Notes under the pieces: generated by a model | Databases searched by the model: none | Seen by the model: the letters and a program-made list of their open reading frames with translations, nothing else | Told to the model about the DNA's origin: nothing | Made by a program: the position numbers and the translations under genes | Part shown: piece after piece, positions 6,376 to 8,250 of the stretch | Layout of the letters: the number at the start of each line of letters is the position of its first letter | Position numbering within the stretch: the first letter of the stretch is position 1 | Source of the DNA: Flavobacteriales bacterium UBA3376 | GTDB taxonomy: Bacteria; Bacteroidota; Bacteroidia; Flavobacteriales; Weeksellaceae | Assembly: GCA_002359055.1 (NCBI GenBank) | Contig: DEQC01000008.1 | Coordinates: 4,256 to 12,505 of the forward strand | Direction of reading: 5' to 3' | Length of the DNA: 8,250 nt

Positions 6376-6416
6376 AAGAAGTCAGCCGTAAAAGCTGACT
6401 TCTTGTGTTTTGTTTA
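6376..6416 (+). terminator. Strong intrinsic terminator of the lectin operon
   Basis: A perfect 11-bp stem, AAGAAGTCAGC (6376-6386) with GCTGACTTCTT (6394-6404), encloses the 7-nt loop CGTAAAA and is followed by a T-rich stretch GTGTTTTGTTT. It ends the plus-strand operon about 85 bp after the last stop codon. The minus-strand side has no T-run directly after the stem, so it is mainly a plus-strand terminator. Confidence -1.
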
Positions 6417-6421
6417 ATTGT

Positions 6422-6472
6422 TAAATACAAAAGAAACTCCTTCAAAAACCATTTATGTTATTGAAGAAGTTT
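6422..6472 (-). terminator. Intrinsic terminator after dnaJ
   Basis: On the minus strand AAACTTCTTCAA (6472-6461) pairs with TTGAAGGAGTTT (6445-6434) as a 12-bp stem with one T-G wobble and a 15-nt loop, followed by CTTTTGTATTTA. On the plus strand the wobble becomes an A-C mismatch, so the structure favours termination of dnaJ transcription, about 25 bp after its stop codon. It lies back to back with the lectin operon terminator. Confidence -1.
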
Positions 6473-6496
6473 TTATTTTTCCTTGGAAGTTTAGTT

Positions 6497-7618
6497 TTAG
6501 CTAAACATTTCTCTTACTCTTTCAAAGAAAGATTTATCATTTTTGGTAGGATGTGGTTTGAAATTCTCGTCGTCAAAGTTTTTCTCAAAGAATTCCATTT
6601 GTTCATTGTTGAGTCGATCGGGTGTCCATACATTGACATGAACGAACATATCACCATTTCCATAACCATTTAAATTAGGTAAACCTTGACCTTTCAGTCG
6701 TAAAACTTTACCTGATTGAGTTCCTTTATCAATTTTAATTCGAACCAATTTATTGACGGTTGGAATTTCTTTGGTTGCTCCTAAAATAGCTTCAGGAACT
6801 GAAATGTATAAATCGTAATGCAAATTGTTGCCATCGCGTTTTAGGTTTTTGTCCTCTTCCTCTTCGATTACGACCAATAAATCTCCTGGAACTCCATCGA
6901 AAGGTGCATCATTACCTTTTCCTGAAACTTGGAGTTGAATACCTTCTCTAACACCTGCAGGAATTTTTATTTCAACTGTTTCATCGACTTTTTTCAATCC
7001 ATGATTGTTCGCTCCAGGCGGAATATGATCTGCGATTTTTCCCATTCCTTGACAAGTCCCACAAGGAACAGTTGTTTGCATTTGGCCTAAGAAAGTATTG
7101 GAAATTTTGGTTTGATAGCCGGATCCATTACAAGTTGTACAAGTTTTAAATGTTGCTCCTTCTGCTCTTTTAAATCTTTTGACTTTAACTGTTTTAGTGG
7201 TTCCATTCATCATTTCTTCTAAGTTCAATCTTACCCTGATGCGCAAGTCTGAACCTTTGGTTCTTCTTGGGCCTCTTTGTTGACCAAATCCGCCAAATCC
7301 ACCACCTCCTCCAAAGTGTCCACCGAAAATATCACCGAAATGAGAGAAGATGTCTTCCATATTCATTCCACCGCCACCAAATCCACCAGCACCACCTACA
7401 CCGGCATGACCAAATTGATCATAGCGCTGTCTCTTCTCGGGATCACTTAAAACTTCATAAGCTTCTGCAGCTTCTTTGAACTTTTCTTCTGCCTCTTTGT
7501 CATCCGGATTTTTGTCAGGATGGTATTGAATAGCTTTTTTTCGATAAGCTTTTTTGATTTCTTCTGCTGAAGCTGATTTGGAAACTCCTAATATTTCGTA
7601 ATAATCTCTTTTTGCCAT
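6497..7618 (-). CDS. dnaJ: Chaperone protein DnaJ (Hsp40), reduced zinc-finger region
   Basis: DnaJ is the cytoplasmic co-chaperone that delivers unfolded clients to DnaK and stimulates its ATPase. The 373-aa product starts MAKRDYYEILGV. An in-frame ATG at 7636 would add six residues and is less likely. The J domain covers residues 4-69 with HPD at 33-35. A Gly/Phe-rich region follows at about 72-115. The client-binding beta domains span about 120-340, and the end is KSFFERVREMFS. The zinc region holds only two CxxCxGxG motifs (C160-C163 and C186-C189) where E. coli DnaJ has four. This is consistent with loss of the inner zinc site (motifs 2 and 3) and retention of the outer one. I recall a similar reduced form in other Flavobacteriia. 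The gene lies 123 bp downstream of grpE, with no clear promoter of its own. Confidence -1.
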   Translation of the reverse strand: MAKRDYYEILGVSKSASAEEIKKAYRKKAIQYHPDKNPDDKEAEEKFKEAAEAYEVLSDPEKRQRYDQFGHAGVGGAGGFGGGGMNMEDIFSHFGDIFGGHFGGGGGFGGFGQQRGPRRTKGSDLRIRVRLNLEEMMNGTTKTVKVKRFKRAEGATFKTCTTCNGSGYQTKISNTFLGQMQTTVPCGTCQGMGKIADHIPPGANNHGLKKVDETVEIKIPAGVREGIQLQVSGKGNDAPFDGVPGDLLVVIEEEEDKNLKRDGNNLHYDLYISVPEAILGATKEIPTVNKLVRIKIDKGTQSGKVLRLKGQGLPNLNGYGNGDMFVHVNVWTPDRLNNEQMEFFEKNFDDENFKPHPTKNDKSFFERVREMFS

Positions 7619-7628
7619 TTTGATGTTT

Positions 7629-7659
7629 TTAAACACTGGATTCTAAATCAAGTGCTTAA
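7629..7659 (-). promoter_or_regulatory. Inverted repeat in the dnaJ leader, CIRCE-like in look only
   Basis: On the minus strand TTAAGCACT (7659-7651) and AGTGTTTAA (7637-7629) form 9 pairs including one G-T wobble around 13 nt, ending 10 bp before the dnaJ ATG. The core GCACT...AGTG recalls the heat-shock operator CIRCE (TTAGCACTC-N9-GAGTGCTAA), but spacing and outer bases differ. It could be an RNA hairpin affecting dnaJ translation, a degenerate operator, or chance. Followed on the plus strand by a T6 run, it also resembles a weak plus-strand terminator. Confidence -1.
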
Positions 7660-7691
7660 CTTTTTTGTTTCTTAAATTGTTTTCTCTAAAA

Positions 7692-7712
7692 GTGAAACGA
7701 ATGTTCGTTCAC
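7692..7712. promoter_or_regulatory. Palindrome between grpE and dnaJ
   Basis: Arms GTGAAACGAA (7692-7701) and TTCGTTCAC (7704-7712) are complementary over 9 bp except for one extra A in the left arm, with only TG between them. The compact, nearly gapless symmetry is more like a dimeric-repressor operator than an RNA hairpin. Read on the minus strand, a TTTT run follows, so attenuation between grpE and dnaJ is an alternative. It lies about 30 bp after the grpE stop. Confidence -1.
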
Positions 7713-7741
7713 AGTTTATAAAATTTCTGATTGTAATTGTA

Positions 7742-8250
7742 TTATTGTCCTACAACTACTTTTGCATATCTGATGATTTTGTCGGTAAGTGTATAGCCGG
7801 TTTCTACCACGTCGATGACTTTACCCTTTAAATCTTCAGAAGGTGCAGGAATCAGAGTGACAGCTTCCATTTTGTCGGTGTCAAACTCTTCTCCAGAATT
7901 AATTTCTAATTTCTTTAAACCTTTGGAACGCAAAGTTTCAATCAATTTGTTCTGTATCAATTGAATTCCTTTCAGATGTTTACTTTCATCGGATTTTTCA
8001 ATCTCTTTGATTGCTCTTTCAAAATCGTCCAATACCGGAAGTAAAGCAGTGATGGTTTCACTGTTGGCTGTTTTGAATATCTCTAAACGTTCTTTGGCCG
8101 TTCTTTTTTTGTAATTATCGAATTCGGCAAACAAACGTAAAAATTGATCTTTCTCCTTTTGTAACTCCTCCTTCAATGTTTCTATTTCAGATTTTTCATC
8201 GACTACTTCTTCAGTTTTTACACTTTCTTCCTCTTTCAACTCTTCGTTTA
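7742..8250 (-). CDS. grpE: Nucleotide exchange factor GrpE (5' partial)
   Basis: GrpE releases ADP from DnaK and so resets the DnaK-DnaJ cycle. The 168 visible codons run to the stop at 7742-7744. The frame stays open to the right edge, so the true start lies outside. The TTG at 8239 is in frame, but nothing marks it as a start. Seen are an acidic N-terminal region, a long coiled-coil helix (about SEIETLKEEL to YKKRTAKER) and then LLPVLDDFERAI. The C-terminal beta domain carries the family signature, from EEFDTDKMEAVT to VVETGYTLTDKIIRYAKVVVG. Family members are about 180-200 aa, so perhaps 15-30 residues are missing. It is the upstream partner of dnaJ on the minus strand, the common grpE-dnaJ order. 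Confidence -1.
   Translation of the reverse strand, partial: NEELKEEESVKTEEVVDEKSEIETLKEELQKEKDQFLRLFAEFDNYKKRTAKERLEIFKTANSETITALLPVLDDFERAIKEIEKSDESKHLKGIQLIQNKLIETLRSKGLKKLEINSGEEFDTDKMEAVTLIPAPSEDLKGKVIDVVETGYTLTDKIIRYAKVVVGQ

Noticed and set aside
3352..6416. Diversity-generating retroelement with CTLD target genes
   Set aside because: No reverse transcriptase, no accessory protein and no template/variable repeat pair in the window. The paralogues differ throughout, not only at adenines.
6455..6673. 72-codon plus-strand frame with a hydrophobic start
   Set aside because: Mostly antisense to the dnaJ 3' end and starts inside the dnaJ terminator hairpin; no support as a gene.
7619..7636. 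Extended dnaJ start at the ATG at 7636
   Set aside because: MFKNIK before MAKRDYYEILG is unlike DnaJ N-termini; the inner ATG is preferred.
7629..7659. True CIRCE/HrcA operator
   Set aside because: Spacing between the core arms is 13 instead of 11 and the outer bases do not match TTAGCACTC/GAGTGCTAA.
8237..8239. TTG as the grpE start codon
   Set aside because: The frame continues open to the window edge, and visible GrpE is shorter than the family, so the gene is simply cut.

Overview
The window looks like a chromosomal segment of a Flavobacteriia-type member of the Bacteroidota. The evidence is the low GC content, A-rich translation starts without clear Shine-Dalgarno sites, a TAnnTTTG-type -7 promoter box, secreted proteins with the 'QVGIGT...P.G.LVYNT' N-terminal module typical of this phylum, and a DnaJ with a reduced zinc-finger region. 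I cannot name a genus.

Three blocks are visible. (1) Positions 1-2487, minus strand: a menaquinone block. It reads menB (DHNA-CoA synthase), an intrinsic terminator, menA (DHNA prenyltransferase), and then, 10 bp after menA, a metallo-beta-lactamase-fold hydrolase of the UPF0173 type that runs off the left edge. (2) Positions about 2556-6416, plus strand: an accessory, secreted-protein operon with a recognisable promoter at its head and a strong terminator at its end. It encodes an unrecognised 204-aa exported protein and then three tandem paralogues of 314, 319 and 338 aa. Each paralogue has a signal peptide, the QVGIGT-type module, an 'LGYxP' linker and a C-terminal C-type-lectin-like domain (CTLD). 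The paralogues are only 6 and 12 bp apart. (3) Positions 6422-8250, minus strand: chaperone genes, grpE (5' end outside the window) followed by dnaJ, with a terminator convergent to that of the lectin operon.

The most interesting part is the lectin operon. Only the third paralogue keeps the complete set of residues known in mannose-type C-type lectins to bind Ca2+ and sugar (EPN, a downstream Glu, and WND). In the first two these positions are replaced (RPS/WEN and QPT/WTT), while the fold-marking residues and all four cysteines are kept. This suggests a set of co-produced surface or extracellular proteins with diversified binding faces on one scaffold. Ligand and function are inference. No reverse transcriptase, CRISPR array, transposase, tRNA or rRNA was seen.

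Blocks 1 and 3 are ordinary housekeeping genes. They still carry a few points worth a look: the hydrolase joined to menA, the two-motif zinc finger of DnaJ, and two inverted repeats between grpE and dnaJ.
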